Positions 63,849-64,000 of a DNA stretch of 64,000 bases are shown here, piece after piece. Both the position numbers and the translations under genes were made by a program. The stretch is from Streptococcus chenjunshii (GTDB lineage: Bacteria; Bacillota; Bacilli; Lactobacillales; Streptococcaceae): NCBI RefSeq assembly GCF_003086355.1, contig NZ_CP031733.1, forward strand, positions 2,294,001 to 2,358,000, written 5' to 3'. The notes under the pieces are model-generated. The model saw only the letters and a list, made by a program, of their open reading frames with translations. It made no database searches and was not told the DNA's origin. Each line of letters starts with the position of its first letter. Positions within the stretch are counted from its first letter, which is position 1.

Positions 63849-64000
63849 TGTTTTCTCCTTTATTACAATGATAAAAAGGTTTAGATAGTGCGAAAAAGTG
63901 ATAAGAAAAGCTTTCTTGACATTGGGAATCAGCCCTTTTCTTATTGTCCCATCTTTTATTATCACAAAAATAATATCATGCTAACCTTATATATTATAGC

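Noticed and set aside
63849..63965. ATG-initiated extension of recA
   Set aside because: The extra 39 residues are unlike any RecA N-terminus; the TTG with GGAGAAAA is the normal start position.

Overview
The window is a low-GC Firmicutes chromosome segment that reads as a Streptococcus of the mutans group. The evidence is gene content and order: recA-spx, the ireB-ruvX-DUF1292 operon, nrdD/nrdG, a LytTR/DUF3021 pair resembling BrsRM of S. mutans, the agmatine deiminase operon with its LuxR-type regulator, and purA divergent from bifunctional gshF. Strong AGGAGG-type ribosome sites and many LPXTG proteins agree. The exact species cannot be fixed from the sequence. No rRNA, tRNA, CRISPR array or intact IS was seen.

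Layout. (1) 203-6773, minus strand: an orphan PTS operon with UlaA-type EIIC plus EIIB and EIIA, an arabinose-5-phosphate-isomerase-like SIS protein, two different pyruvate-type aldolases and a PRD regulator. Its substrate is unknown and its leader carries an apparent attenuator. (2) 7070-14353: the L-ascorbate operon ulaABCDEF with a PRD regulator downstream. (3) 14849-17212: phosphoketolase, which uses the xylulose-5-phosphate made by the ula pathway. (4) 17554-23439: a galactitol-type PTS with dehydrogenase and PRD regulator. (5) 23827-33047: housekeeping genes purA, gshF, xpaC, telA, hslO, dusB. (6) 33404-44315: a cell-surface island with a CHAP hydrolase, an NlpC/P60-like protein, an LPXTG remnant, a 1383-residue chimeric LPXTG protein and a Cna-like adhesin. 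(7) 44651-51134: aguBDAC with divergent aguR. (8) 51256-58747: yaaA, anaerobic ribonucleotide reductase and small genes. (9) 59075-63848: DUF1292, ruvX, ireB, a LytTR system, spx and recA.

Three themes stand out. First, a dispersed structured repeat of about 116-400 bp occurs at least fifteen times between genes, often in tandem, with one end about 10-20 nt upstream of a ribosome binding site. Its arms show compensatory base changes between copies, so it is selected or propagated as a hairpin. Second, the large LPXTG protein joins a right-handed beta-helix, an Ig-like module, two cadherin-like modules and a spherulin-4-type domain. About 1.65 kb in its middle is far more GC-rich than everything around it, and the changes in composition fall inside domains, which points to horizontal acquisition. 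Third, hslO and yaaA each have a promoter whose predicted start site falls on the start codon, suggesting leaderless mRNAs.

The carbohydrate genes fit together: three PTS systems with three PRD regulators feed aldolase, pentose-phosphate and phosphoketolase routes. A cre site at the agu promoter and a weaker cre-like site at the gat promoter suggest catabolite control.
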